64,000 nt of DNA from the NCBI GenBank assembly GCA_008729055.1, contig SDUX01000002.1, forward strand, positions 5,173,874 to 5,237,873. The letters run 5' to 3'. Origin of the DNA: Pyropia haitanensis (Eukaryota; Rhodophyta; Bangiophyceae; Bangiales; Bangiaceae). Both the position numbers and the translations under genes were made by a program. Shown in pieces: positions 1-9,121 of the stretch; position 1 is the stretch's first letter, and each line of letters begins with the position of its first letter. The notes below the pieces were generated by a model. That model searched no databases and was not told the DNA's origin. It saw nothing but the letters and a program-made list of their open reading frames with translations.

Positions 1-1969
1 CCGCTTCCGACGGCGTCGCGCCCGCCTCCCCCCCCTCCTCATCCCCGCGTGGGGAGGCGAAGCCCTCGCCCCACCGGCGGAAGAGGCCGCTGTCGAGGCG
101 CTTGGTAAACGGGTGCGCCGCCGCCGCCGCCGCCGCGGCGGCCGCGGCGGGCGGCGACCGCGGCGGCCGCCCACGGGCGCGGCCGCCGCCCCCCGACGCG
201 GGCGACGCGGACGCAGACGAGGGCGGGTCTCCCCCCCCCGGTGGGGATGCGGCGGTGCCGCTGTCGCTGCGGTCGGCGGCCGCCGCGGCGGCCGCCGCCA
301 CCGCCACCGCCGTCGCGGCGGCGGCTTGGTACTTGTCAATGGGCTGGCCGCGGTGGAGGGGGCGGGGTGGGGGGGTCTCCGCCGCGGGCGACGCCGCCGC
401 CGACGACGATGACGAGGGGGGGTCTGCGGGGGAAGAGCCACCGCTGGAGTTGCCGCCGCGGCCACTTGCCGTCGTTGCGGCGGCGGCGGCGGCGGCCGCC
501 CAGCGCGGCGGCGTCGTGGCGGCGGGCGCGACGACGCGGGGCAGCCGGCCGGGGGGAGTGCGCGACGCGATGGAGGGGGGGGGGCGGGGGGGCGACACCG
601 AGCCCCACAACGGGACGGGGGGGGGTGGAGGGCGGGGCGCCGCTGCCAGCCCCCGCCGTGGCGGCCACGCGCCGGTGTCTAGGTGGGGGTCGCCCCCGCC
701 GCGGGGGGACGGGCTGTCACAGCTGCTGCCGGCCATCTGGGCGGTGGCGGTGGCGGGGTGCGTCGAGCGGCCGCTGACGCTGCTCGCCGGGTCGCGGCTG
801 CTGCCGACGCTGTCGCCGCCACCCGGTGCCCAGCCACCGCCGCTGCCGGTAGATGCCCGGCCGTCGTTGGCGGTAGAGGCGTGGTCGCTGCCACCCGACG
901 CTCCGCCGTCGTCACTACTGGCACCTGACGAGGTGCTGCTACCAAGGGTGTCGGACCGGCTGTCGGTGCCGCTGCTGTAGCCTTCACCGTCGTTGCTGCT
1001 GCCGTCCTCGCCGCCCCCACCGTCCGCGACCTCTGGCCGCCACCCACCGGCGCCCGCCGCCGCCCAGTCGCCCCCGTCATCGTCACTGTAACTGCTGGTG
1101 GCGGCGGCGCAGTCGCCGCCGTCGCTGTCGTCGCCACTGCCGCCGTCGCCTTCGTCGGCAACGCCGCCGGCGTCACGCCCAGCAGGGGGTACACACACGG
1201 CCAGGTGCGCTTGGGGGGCGGCCATGACGGGTGGACGCCCGCCGGCGGCGCCACCCCGCTCCCCTTGCCACCGCGGCGGGTCACTGGTGCCCGGCGTGCC
1301 GTGGGTGGCCGCCACCGCCCCACCCGCCGCGGCGGCGGCGGCCGCCGCCGCCGCCGCCCAGCCGCCGCCCACGCCGCCGCCGGCGGGGGCACCCCACCCG
1401 CCCCCCACGCAGGCAGAAGAGGCACGCCACCCACTCACCCCACCGGCTGGAGGGGCACCCCACCCGCTCTCCCCGCCGGCTGGAGGGGCACCTCCCAACC
1501 ACCCCCTGCCGGCTGCTGGACCCCCCCCCCCCGCCCCCCCTCGACTAGCCCAGCCGCCCCCCCCTTCCCCGTCCCTGCCTGGTCCGTCTCGCCCGCCCCC
1601 GCCGTCCACCCCCGCTGCCGCCGCGGCCGCCGCGGCAAACGCCTCGAGGCGGGCCGCGTCCGGGTTCTCTCGTGGCGGGCCATCGCGCCAGCGGAGGCGC
1701 CCGTCCGCCGCTGCCGCCGCCGCCGCCGCGTCGGCCGCGGCGTCATCCTTGTGGCGGCAGCCACCCGCGCCGCTATGGTCGGCCCGCCGCCGCCGCCGGG
1801 CGCGGACGACGAGGACGGTGGAGACGGCGGCGGCGACGAGCACGACGGGCGGAAGGATGGACAGCAGCACTCCCCCCGCGGTGCGTGGCCGCGCGGGCAG
1901 CGGGTCGACCGGGGCGGGCGTCGGGTTGGGGGTCCCCCCTTGCCGCAGCAGCAGGGGGAACGGCGTCAT
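1..1969 (-). CDS. Single-pass membrane protein with low-complexity tail (partial at left edge)
   Basis: An open minus-strand frame runs from ATG 1969 to the window edge (656 codons, no stop), so the C-terminus is missing. Residues about 33-55 form one hydrophobic helix (GGVLLSILPPVVLVAAAVST and following VLVV), followed directly by a basic cluster (RARRRRR). That predicts a short N-terminal segment outside and a long tail in the cytosol (positive-inside rule). There is no cleavable signal peptide. The tail is Gly/Ala/Pro-rich with three copies of a GAPPAGG-type motif, then a Ser/Asp/Gly-rich acidic stretch about residues 285-400, then Pro/Ala. An in-frame ATG at 2047 would add 26 residues; 1969 has the better context (GCC before ATG, A at +4). 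I recognise no family. The other frames over this stretch are Arg/Pro-rich shadows without a comparable hydrophobic helix. Confidence 0.55.
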   Translation of the reverse strand, partial: MTPFPLLLRQGGTPNPTPAPVDPLPARPRTAGGVLLSILPPVVLVAAAVSTVLVVRARRRRRADHSGAGGCRHKDDAAADAAAAAAAADGRLRWRDGPPRENPDAARLEAFAAAAAAAAGVDGGGGRDGPGRDGEGGGGWASRGGAGGGGPAAGRGWLGGAPPAGGESGWGAPPAGGVSGWRASSACVGGGWGAPAGGGVGGGWAAAAAAAAAAAGGAVAATHGTPGTSDPPRWQGERGGAAGGRPPVMAAPQAHLAVCVPPAGRDAGGVADEGDGGSGDDSDGGDCAAATSSYSDDDGGDWAAAGAGGWRPEVADGGGGEDGSSNDGEGYSSGTDSRSDTLGSSTSSGASSDDGGASGGSDHASTANDGRASTGSGGGWAPGGGDSVGSSRDPASSVSGRSTHPATATAQMAGSSCDSPSPRGGGDPHLDTGAWPPRRGLAAAPRPPPPPVPLWGSVSPPRPPPSIASRTPPGRLPRVVAPAATTPPRWAAAAAAAATTASGRGGNSSGGSSPADPPSSSSSAAASPAAETPPPRPLHRGQPIDKYQAAAATAVAVAAAAAAAADRSDSGTAASPPGGGDPPSSASASPASGGGGRARGRPPRSPPAAAAAAAAAAAHPFTKRLDSGLFRRWGEGFASPRGDEEGGEAGATPSEA

Positions 1970-4283
1970 GGCGAGGTGGAGAGGGAGCCGGTGGGGGCAG
2001 GGCGGAGCGCCCGCGGCGGTGACGCGGCGTGCGTGAGTCGGACGCATCCGCACACCGGCGACGGTGGGGGGCGGCGACCGCGGGCGGCGCCGCGGCGGGA
2101 GGCTCGGCAGGAAGAGTCGCCGCGCCCGCGCCACCGCCGCGGCGGTGTCGCACGCCTTGGCGCGGCCGCGGCGACCCGGCGGTGTGTCTGCGGTGGTGGG
2201 AGTCGGCCGTGACGGCCCCACCTACAGCGCTGCTAGTAGCCGGCCCGACCGGCGCACGCCCTCACCAAGGAGTGGAGCGGCGGGGCGGTCGTCGTCACAG
2301 AGATGACAGTGCAAGGAGCAGACGCTGTGGCACTCACTCCAAGGGTGTGACCGCCCCCGCTGACGTGGGGGCTGACGTGCCGCCCAACCCGAGGCGGGTC
2401 CGCCGCTCCCCCGCTTCGGGGGGCGCCCCGCATACACCGTGTCGTCGGCCGCTGCCGTGAGGAGGCGCCCGCGCACACAGCCGCCGGTGAGGTGGGGAGA
2501 GACAACAAGAAAAGGCGCGCGTCGGGGGAGGTCCATGGACTGTGTGCACGCCGCCCCTGCCTGGCCCGTGGCCTCGTCGGTAGCCAAAAAAAAAACGCGG
2601 TGCCGCCCCTCCTCTCACCGACCAAAGACGCCCCGCGGCCCGTCACCGCCAGACTGACAGTCGTCCCGCCGCGGCGTTGGCGGCCGCGGCGGCACCGCCG
2701 CAGGCCGGGCCCCTGTCCCCGCAACCGCGTCGGCGCGCTGCCGCCGTTGGCCTGGATACGCAGGTTGGAGGGCACAGCATACACCATCCCCCCCTCCTCC
2801 CCCCCCTCCCACCCTCGCCCGCCGTGCACACCGCGGCGGGCGCCAACCTCGTGGCGGGAGCGCGTGTGCCCACCCGCCGCTGGACGGCGCACCGCGCCCC
2901 CACCGCCGGCCGCGGCTGACGGCGGCGGCAGGGAGCGCCGCGGCGGGCAAGGCGGTACCGGCGGGGGGACGTCCCCATGATGGCGGCGGTGGAGGCTCAC
3001 CGCGGTGTCATCACAGCCAGGGCGGCACGCTGCCACCCTCGGGCGGGACACCTGCTACGTAGCGACAGACCCCTCCGCCGCCACGAGCCACCCGCGCCGC
3101 GGAGCGGCCGGCCACGGCGGGGACGTCCGCACGCCCACGTATTGTCCGACTGGCCACGTATTGTGCTATGGACAGGCGGGGCGGAGAGGGGCGCGTGGTC
3201 GCAGCCGCAGCGGGCGGGAACGCAGGCGGCACGCCCTGTCACGGTGCGTTTGACGTGCGGGTGGGCCGCGGACGGCAACCAAGGCGGGGGAAGGCGGTAT
3301 CGGCGACTGTGGAGCCCAGCCTTCTGGCGCCACGACCAGTGGGCCAAACGATGGTGAGGAGGGCACCCGTCACGCAGCGTTCCCGACCGTTGGGCCAGTG
3401 GTCACCAAGGAATTGGACCAATGACGAGGTTGCCCAGCCAACATGATGTTTGGGAACGCACTGTTCCGTAAGGCAGGTGAATTGTTCAAGAAGTATGGAA
3501 TGGAAAGTATACCTTTGTAAGTGTCAGTTGCAAGAAGATCAAACCCGCATCGAAGGTGCGACATGCTGCGACTTGCAAGGAGAAGGACGCTCGCATCCGC
3601 GTGCTCATCAACATCGCTCCACGGTGCCGACTCGCCGCCGCCGCCGCTGCGCACGTACGTGGCGGCTCGTCGCCGCCGCCACCGTCGCTGCCGCCTTCCA
3701 CCCACTCGGCCGCCCGCTGTGCCGCGGCACTTCCGGCCGTGCTGGCCACATCAGCCGCCGCCCCGGTCTGTCCCCCTCCCCCCTGCTTCTAGCATGGTAG
3801 GGGCAGGGTGGGGGGGCTGCAGTGGCGGATGGTGGCTGGGCGGTGCGCGATACAAGTCCCCCTCAGTGAGGAGGGGAGGGGGGAGGGGACAGAGCGCCTT
3901 GGTCTGCAGCCGCGTCCCCGCCGAGGCGGGCTTGTGCCGCGGGCTTGCCGCCACTCGACGGGGAGGTGGTGTCTGGCTAAGTGGCGGCGGGGGGTGGTGG
4001 CGGTCGTGGTTTCCGGACCACTGTGGGGGCGGGAGAGGTGTGCATATGCACAGCAAGGCGTAGCGGCCGGAGGATCTTTGGGGGGAGGGGGGGTGACGGG
4101 CCCAGCTTGACCACTGGGCCATTGCCGTGCGCGCGCATCCTCTGCTATTGTCTGTTCATAGGGCGCCACGACTTCACCGGGGAAGCGGGACCGAACGGCC
4201 GTCCACCATACACGACCGACCGCGTCACTGGCCGGGCCGGCTGCCGCTCCACCACCGCCGGTGCGCCCGCGTCGTCTGCGGCC
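1970..4283. other. Intergenic region between two divergent genes
   Basis: No supported gene. The first 1.3 kb is very GC-rich and gives only Arg/Pro-rich shadow frames. Around 3380-3560 the DNA is clearly AT-richer and holds an inverted CCAAT pair (ATTGG at 3412-3416, CCAAT at 3418-3422), a possible NF-Y-type site. The region should hold the promoters of both flanking genes, but I see no clear TATA box for either. Confidence 0.4.
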
Positions 4284-6314
4284 ATGGGCTGCTACCGGTA
4301 TGCCCCCCGTCGGGCGCGGCGTCGCGGTCTCGCGGCGGTTACCGCCGTCACCGCTGCCGCTGCGGTCGCCGCTGCCGCCGCTGCCATTGCTGCCATCGTT
4401 GCTCCTGCCGGGGTGGCCGCCATCCCCACCCTGCGGGTGGCATCCAACTTTCCCGCGGGAGCCCCGCCAGGGGTCTCCGCTGTGGTCCACCCTGCCCTTT
4501 GGGCACCGCCGCGCACCGCCGCCGCTGCCCGGTCTGTGGCGCTCGACGCTGGCGGTACGGCGGCTGGGGCGGTGGCAGAGGCGGAGGCAGTGGCGGAGGC
4601 GGAAGCGGCGGCGGGGGCGCTCACCCCCTCCACCGTTCGCCACTTTGTGCCGTCAGATCTTGCCGCCACCTATTCCGTCGTCGACCGCCCCGCGGGCGCG
4701 TTCCGCCGCTCGGCGTGCCCGGCGTCTACCTTCCGCCATGAGCGCGTCTATCCCCGGAGCGCCAACCCCAACGTGTACGACGTGCCGCACGCGTTCATAT
4801 TTATGGACGGCGAGCCGTGCGGGCGGTCCCAAGACCTGGCCCGTGGCCGTAACATGACGCTCGTCGCGGCGTCGGCGTTGACGTCGGCCGCTGCCGCGGC
4901 AGCAGCGGGGGTGCCCGCCGTGTGGGACGCGGTGCAGGGCCGCCCGTCAATGGCCCAAATGCTGCGCTACACGGGTGACGCGCGGGACGTGTACGTGGGG
5001 TGGGAGCGACACAACCGCAAGTGTGGCAGGGGCCACACGTACCGCAAGGGCACTCTCTTTTTCTTCATCGCGTCGGACACGCGGGCGCTATCGGGGGTGG
5101 GGGTCACGTTTGACCGCGCCCAGCCGTTTGTGGTGAGCTTCAACCCCGCGGTGTGTGTGCTGGCCGCCCCCGCACGGGCGGCGGCGACGCGCGCGCCACA
5201 GGAGGGGAGCGGGGGTGCGGGCGGCAAGCCGTCGGTGCTGCCAGCGACGCCGTCACCGGCGGGTGTGCCGTCGAAGCCGTCTGCGACGCCAGGTGCCGTC
5301 AGCGCGACGCCGCTGCCAGCGGCGACACCGTCGGTCGACGCGCCTGCACCGGCGCCAGGGACGCCGCCCGGTGCGCCCGCGACGCCGACCAAGGCGCCGG
5401 TAGCCAACGGTGCGACGCCGCTACCAGCGCCCACCCCGTCGGTCGAAGGGCCTGCGCCCGAGGCGGGAATGCCGGCGGCAGGGACGCCGGCGGCAGGGAC
5501 GCCGGCGGCAGGTGTTCCCACCGCGAGCCCGCCGGCTGGGCCGCGACCGGTCAATGACGCGGAGGAGGCGGCGCCCCCCGCTGTGGATGGGGCGGCGATA
5601 GGCACGGGCACTCCGACGCCAACGCCGCTGCCCGCTGCTGCGGCGGGTGGCGCCCGCGACAGCGGCGACGGTGGCGCTGCCTGCTTCCCCGCTACGGCGA
5701 GTGTGACCCTCGCGGACGGGCGGGTGGTGCCAATGGCGGCACTGCAGCTGGGAGATGAGGTTGTGTCACGACCAGGCGGGGAGGCGTCGGCTGTCTACCT
5801 CTTCACTCACCGGCAGCCGGAGGGGCTCCACGACTTCTTGCGCATTACTGCCGCACCCGTCGCTCGCAGCGGGGGCGCGCCCACCGCGTCGGTGGCGGTG
5901 GCACGGAACCGCACCCTCACCCTATCGGCAGGCCACTATGTGTACGCGTCAGCCGCGGCGGCCGGCGGTGGTGCTGGCATGGCCCGGCTGGTCACGGCAC
6001 GGACGCTGCGGGCGGGCGACCGCCTGCGCGACGCGGGCGGTGCCACGCTTGTGGTGGTGTCTGTGTTGCCCGTCACCGCGGCGGGCCTGTACAATCCGCA
6101 CACCCTCGACGGCGGGCTGGTGGTGGATGGCGTCCACGTCAGCTGCTTGACGGCCGCGGTGGCGCCGCGGCTGGCGCGTGCGCTCCTCGCACCGCTCAGC
6201 TGGGCGTGGCGCGCCCGCGTGGGCCGCGGCGGCCTCTGGGGGGCCTTGCACCACTCGCCGCCACAGCCGGTACTGGCGCTTCTGCCAGGGGGGGGGAACA
6301 CAGTGGAGCTTTGA
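4284..6314 (+). CDS. Signal-anchored protein with C-terminal Hedgehog-type Hint (autoprocessing) domain
   Basis: 676 aa from ATG 4284, chosen because an Ala/Ile/Val hydrophobic segment (residues about 17-45, a signal peptide or anchor) follows an Arg-rich N-terminus at once. Residues about 120-295 form an unrecognised folded region with several Cys. Residues about 297-465 are a Pro/Ala/Thr linker with TPAAG repeats. The Hint domain runs from Cys467 (CFPATASVTLADG) to about 650. It shows GDEVVS, a LYNPHTLDGGLVV strand and a C-terminal VHVSCLT with Cys621, the Hedgehog-type order. In animal Hedgehog the T-x-x-H motif assists autocleavage; here it reads SAGH (Ser548, His551). The position aligning with Drosophila Hedgehog Asp303, needed for cholesterol transfer, appears to be His509 (LFTHRQPE). 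Self-cleavage is therefore plausible but cholesterol attachment unlikely (inference). No Hedge signalling domain is present, as in non-animal hog proteins. Confidence 0.85.
   Translation: MGCYRYAPRRARRRGLAAVTAVTAAAAVAAAAAAIAAIVAPAGVAAIPTLRVASNFPAGAPPGVSAVVHPALWAPPRTAAAARSVALDAGGTAAGAVAEAEAVAEAEAAAGALTPSTVRHFVPSDLAATYSVVDRPAGAFRRSACPASTFRHERVYPRSANPNVYDVPHAFIFMDGEPCGRSQDLARGRNMTLVAASALTSAAAAAAAGVPAVWDAVQGRPSMAQMLRYTGDARDVYVGWERHNRKCGRGHTYRKGTLFFFIASDTRALSGVGVTFDRAQPFVVSFNPAVCVLAAPARAAATRAPQEGSGGAGGKPSVLPATPSPAGVPSKPSATPGAVSATPLPAATPSVDAPAPAPGTPPGAPATPTKAPVANGATPLPAPTPSVEGPAPEAGMPAAGTPAAGTPAAGVPTASPPAGPRPVNDAEEAAPPAVDGAAIGTGTPTPTPLPAAAAGGARDSGDGGAACFPATASVTLADGRVVPMAALQLGDEVVSRPGGEASAVYLFTHRQPEGLHDFLRITAAPVARSGGAPTASVAVARNRTLTLSAGHYVYASAAAAGGGAGMARLVTARTLRAGDRLRDAGGATLVVVSVLPVTAAGLYNPHTLDGGLVVDGVHVSCLTAAVAPRLARALLAPLSWAWRARVGRGGLWGALHHSPPQPVLALLPGGGNTVEL
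5471..5515 (+). repeat. Three tandem 15-bp units in the Hint-protein linker
   Basis: Three head-to-tail copies of GCCGGCGGCAGGGAC (the last ends GGTGT) encode a repeated AAGTP pentapeptide in the Pro/Ala linker before the Hint domain. In-frame repeat expansion is the simplest explanation. Confidence 0.8.
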
Positions 6315-6659
6315 CCGAGGTTGGCGGGTCGGGGGGAACGATGGCGGGAAGAACCAGCACCCGTCACCACCAGGGCGAGGGGGCGAGCACGACGCAAAAT
6401 CTAACAGAAAAGACGACAAAAGACAGCGCTCTCATTTCATGGACCCTGCCCGCGAGAGACAAGAGCTCCACCCACCGCGCGCAGTCACATGATTGAACAA
6501 GATGAAAAGCCGGGTGGCGCAGCAGACCCCGACCGCAAGCCATGGCCCACGCCCGCCACCTTGGCGGTCCACAGGAAGAGGCGCCCGCATGCCCCCCCCC
6601 GCTCCCCCCTCAAGCGTCGGTCCCTACTCCGCCCGCTCCCGCCAGTAGGCTCCACCCCC
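6315..6659. other. 3'-3' intergenic spacer
   Basis: Spacer between the convergent Hint and stress-protein genes. It should hold both 3' untranslated regions. I see no conserved element and no clear polyadenylation signal. Confidence 0.4.
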
Positions 6660-7396
6660 TTACGCAGACGACTTGGGCGCACGGTACACCACCACCGAGC
6701 AGCCCGCGTTGGCAACCAGGTACGAGGAGACGGAGCCCATGAGCATCGCCGTTGCGCCCGACAGCCCGCGGCTGCCCACCACGAGCAGGTCCGCGCCGCT
6801 GCTGTTGACAAACGAGGTGATCACCTCTCGGGGGTCCCCGGGGCGCGACTCCACTCCGGCCGGCAGGTCGAGGCGGGCGGCGTGGTCGCGGAGGGCATCC
6901 TTGGCAGCCTCTGCGCGCTTCTGGTTCTCGACGAGGATGTCTGTGGAGGGGGGGCGGCGAAAAGGATCAAGGGGGGGAATGGAGGGAAAGACATCGAGTA
7001 GCAGAGCAAGGGGCACACCATGGCACGTTTGTGAGCAGCCAGCAAGACGCAGAACAAAGCGCAAGCCCAACTTGAAAGAGCACTCAGCAGAAAAAACAGC
7101 CTGGACGAGCATCATCGCCGCCACCTTCTGATCCCGGATCCGCGCCGGCACGTACCTTCCCAGACCTGGTCCCCAGTAAACAGTGTATGAAAGCCCCAGT
7201 CGGGCAGCTTGGGCGGGATGGTCACGTAGAGGATCGTCACGTGCACGTCCAACTCGGCCGGAGCAACGCCATCGGTGTCGTCGGCCGCCGCCGCCTTCTT
7301 CTGGGCCTTGATATTGAGGTTCTCGGCCGCCCACTCAAGGAGCTGCACCGCCTGTGGGGTGTTGCCGTCGACGGCAATGACAATCTTGCGCGTCAT
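6660..7396 (-). CDS. Universal stress protein (UspA family), two exons
   Basis: 173 aa from exons 7396-7156 and 6940-6660. The 215-nt intron starts GTACGT and ends CAG, and splicing restores Asp81 across the junction (VWE-DILVENQKRA). The N-terminal strand MTRKIVIAVDG carries the family's Asp. The ATP-binding signature G-2X-G-9X-G-S is intact as G136, G139, G149 and S150 (VVGSRGLSGATAMLMGSVSS). The length is close to the usual 140-170 for a single-domain USP. Family members are small cytosolic ATP-binding proteins linked to stress responses in bacteria, plants and algae; the specific role here cannot be read from sequence. Residues about 30-50 form an Ala/Lys/Asp-rich insertion between beta1/alpha1 and beta2. 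The gene converges on the Hint gene. Confidence 0.93.
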
Positions 7397-9121
7397 GGTG
7401 GAGCGGCGGTGGAGCGGAGGGGGGGGACCGTGGACGAAGGCGTGTGCGTAGGTGGAGAGGGGGTGGCGGTGGGCTGGATGGTGGGGAGGGAATTGGCGTT
7501 GCGGTTGTGGTTCGTTTCCCAGCTGCTGGAACGAGACGCCCGCACCGGTATTTATGGGCGTTGGCCCTGCGAGGCTCCATCAGAAAAGAGGATTGAAAGG
7601 AAGAAGGAAGAAAAGCGGATGGGCAGGGGGGAGACCGCCACGTGCGGATGCAGAGAACCACTGTGGACGACGCACCGCCCCCAATGGGTCAAATTGATGG
7701 CCCCGTGGCTCTTTGCTGCAAGATGGCCATCTGGAGATTGGGCCGGGGCGTGCCGGCAGGCGAGGGGCCAGCTGGCCCGCACCGCCGGGGCCGTGGGCGC
7801 GGGGCCCGCGCTGGCGGTCGGACCGCGCGCTTCCACATCCAATTGGCTGCCACCTCCCCTCTTTGTTGGTGGAGCGAGGGGAGGGCGCGCAGGCAGGCGT
7901 TCTCCTGACAAACGACCTCGTAGGGGGGAGGCGCGTCGGGATCAGCGTCGCACCGTGAGCACGCACTCCGCTTCACGCGTCCGTCCTCATACGCCGCTAT
8001 AAATGCGTACTGCAGAGCCCTTAGGCGCCCCGGTGTATTGACAGATGTAAGAGGAAGGCTCGCGGTCCCTGCTCTGGATAACGGTGCCTCGCCGCGCCCA
8101 TGGAAAGCGTCTGCATCCGAGCAGTATACAGGACCCCATTACAAAAAGAAAACACGATACAGACGCCATACTGCGCCTTCCTCTCGAGGGCAGTGGCGCA
8201 CCCCAGAGGTGGGTACCGAGAATCCCCTGTCTCACAGCCAGCCGGGAGGCGGTCGACAGCGGATAGAGCGGAGCGGACGGGGGGTCGTGGGGGGATCAGC
8301 CCCGTGGTCATCTCGCGAAGCAATGGTGGCAGCCGCACGAGGCCGGGGCGCCGCCGCCGAGGCGGTGCTTTGCTGTTCCCTCGCCCTGCGCGCGCCCGAG
8401 CCGTGGGGGCTGGCGCTGGGGCGGCTGCGGCAGGAGGATCGACCCGCCGCCGGTGCCGGCCGCACGGCGTGACCCGCCACCTCCGACGGGTGTCCTTCCC
8501 TGCGATGATTTCCTTCCTTTCTGCGCGCATCCGTTGGCAATAGGGAAGTGGGGAGAGGGAATGGCACGGGTAGCGGGCGTACCCACGCCACACACCCACC
8601 ACCGTGCGAGCTGGGTGGTGGGGCAGCGCGCCGCCGCCCACCCACCGTGGTTCACCGCCCCCACGGCCACAACCACCGATGGGTAGGTGGCGGCGGGTCT
8701 GGGGTGAACCCGTCGGACGCGTTGTCGTCGCGGGGCGGCGGGGTGATGGCGTCGGGCGGACCCGCTCGCCGAATCTTCGGACACCCGGTGCGTGAGCGCT
8801 TCCGACGCTGGCGCCAAATCGGGAATTAGACGAGCCTGCATTGTCAGGGAGCGGGCCACGTACGCGAGCTTTGCCGCGACCGCTCGCGCTGCCCGCCTAT
8901 TCTCGCGCGCCGTTGCCATCCCTTCCCGACTGGCCGCTGCGCTCCGTCACGTCCAAGCACCGCTCGTCTTTGCGCCGGTCGTGTGGTGCCCGCCCGTGCC
9001 GTGTCGGCCGTGATTGCTACTGGGTGCTTCCCGTAATATCCCCGCCTCCCCTTTCTGCTCCGTTGCCTTTTTCCTCACCTGCCTCCCAGTTCAACGCGGG
9101 GTGGCCTGCGGCTCTGGCAGC
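7397..9121. other. Intergenic region between divergent genes
   Basis: No supported gene. It contains the possible TATA box near 7550, a CCAATTGG palindrome near 7840, and a plus-strand CTATAAATG near 7996 with no convincing reading frame behind it. Long frames on both strands between 8020 and 8920 are Arg/Pro/Gly-rich and share nothing with known families. Confidence 0.35.
7549..7558 (-). promoter_or_regulatory. Possible TATA box of the universal stress protein gene
   Basis: On the minus strand the site reads CCCATAAATA in otherwise GC-rich DNA, about 153 bp upstream of the start codon. A TATA-like word this isolated is suggestive, but no transcript start is known. Confidence 0.3.

Noticed and set aside
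102..980. Plus-strand Ala-rich frame at the left edge
   Set aside because: It starts at TTG, overlaps antisense with the minus-strand frame that carries a real transmembrane helix, and has no ordered segment.
2233..3051. 272-codon minus-strand frame
   Set aside because: Arg/Pro-rich composition expected from GC-rich non-coding DNA; no motif.
3405..3425. Inverted CCAAT pair as a bidirectional promoter core
   Set aside because: It is 0.86 and 1.4 kb from the two start codons and no transcript start is known, so it is noted only in the spacer entry.
3981..4283. Upstream extension of the Hint gene
   Set aside because: The frame is open, but the ATG at 4284 directly precedes the hydrophobic leader; the upstream codons read as random sequence.
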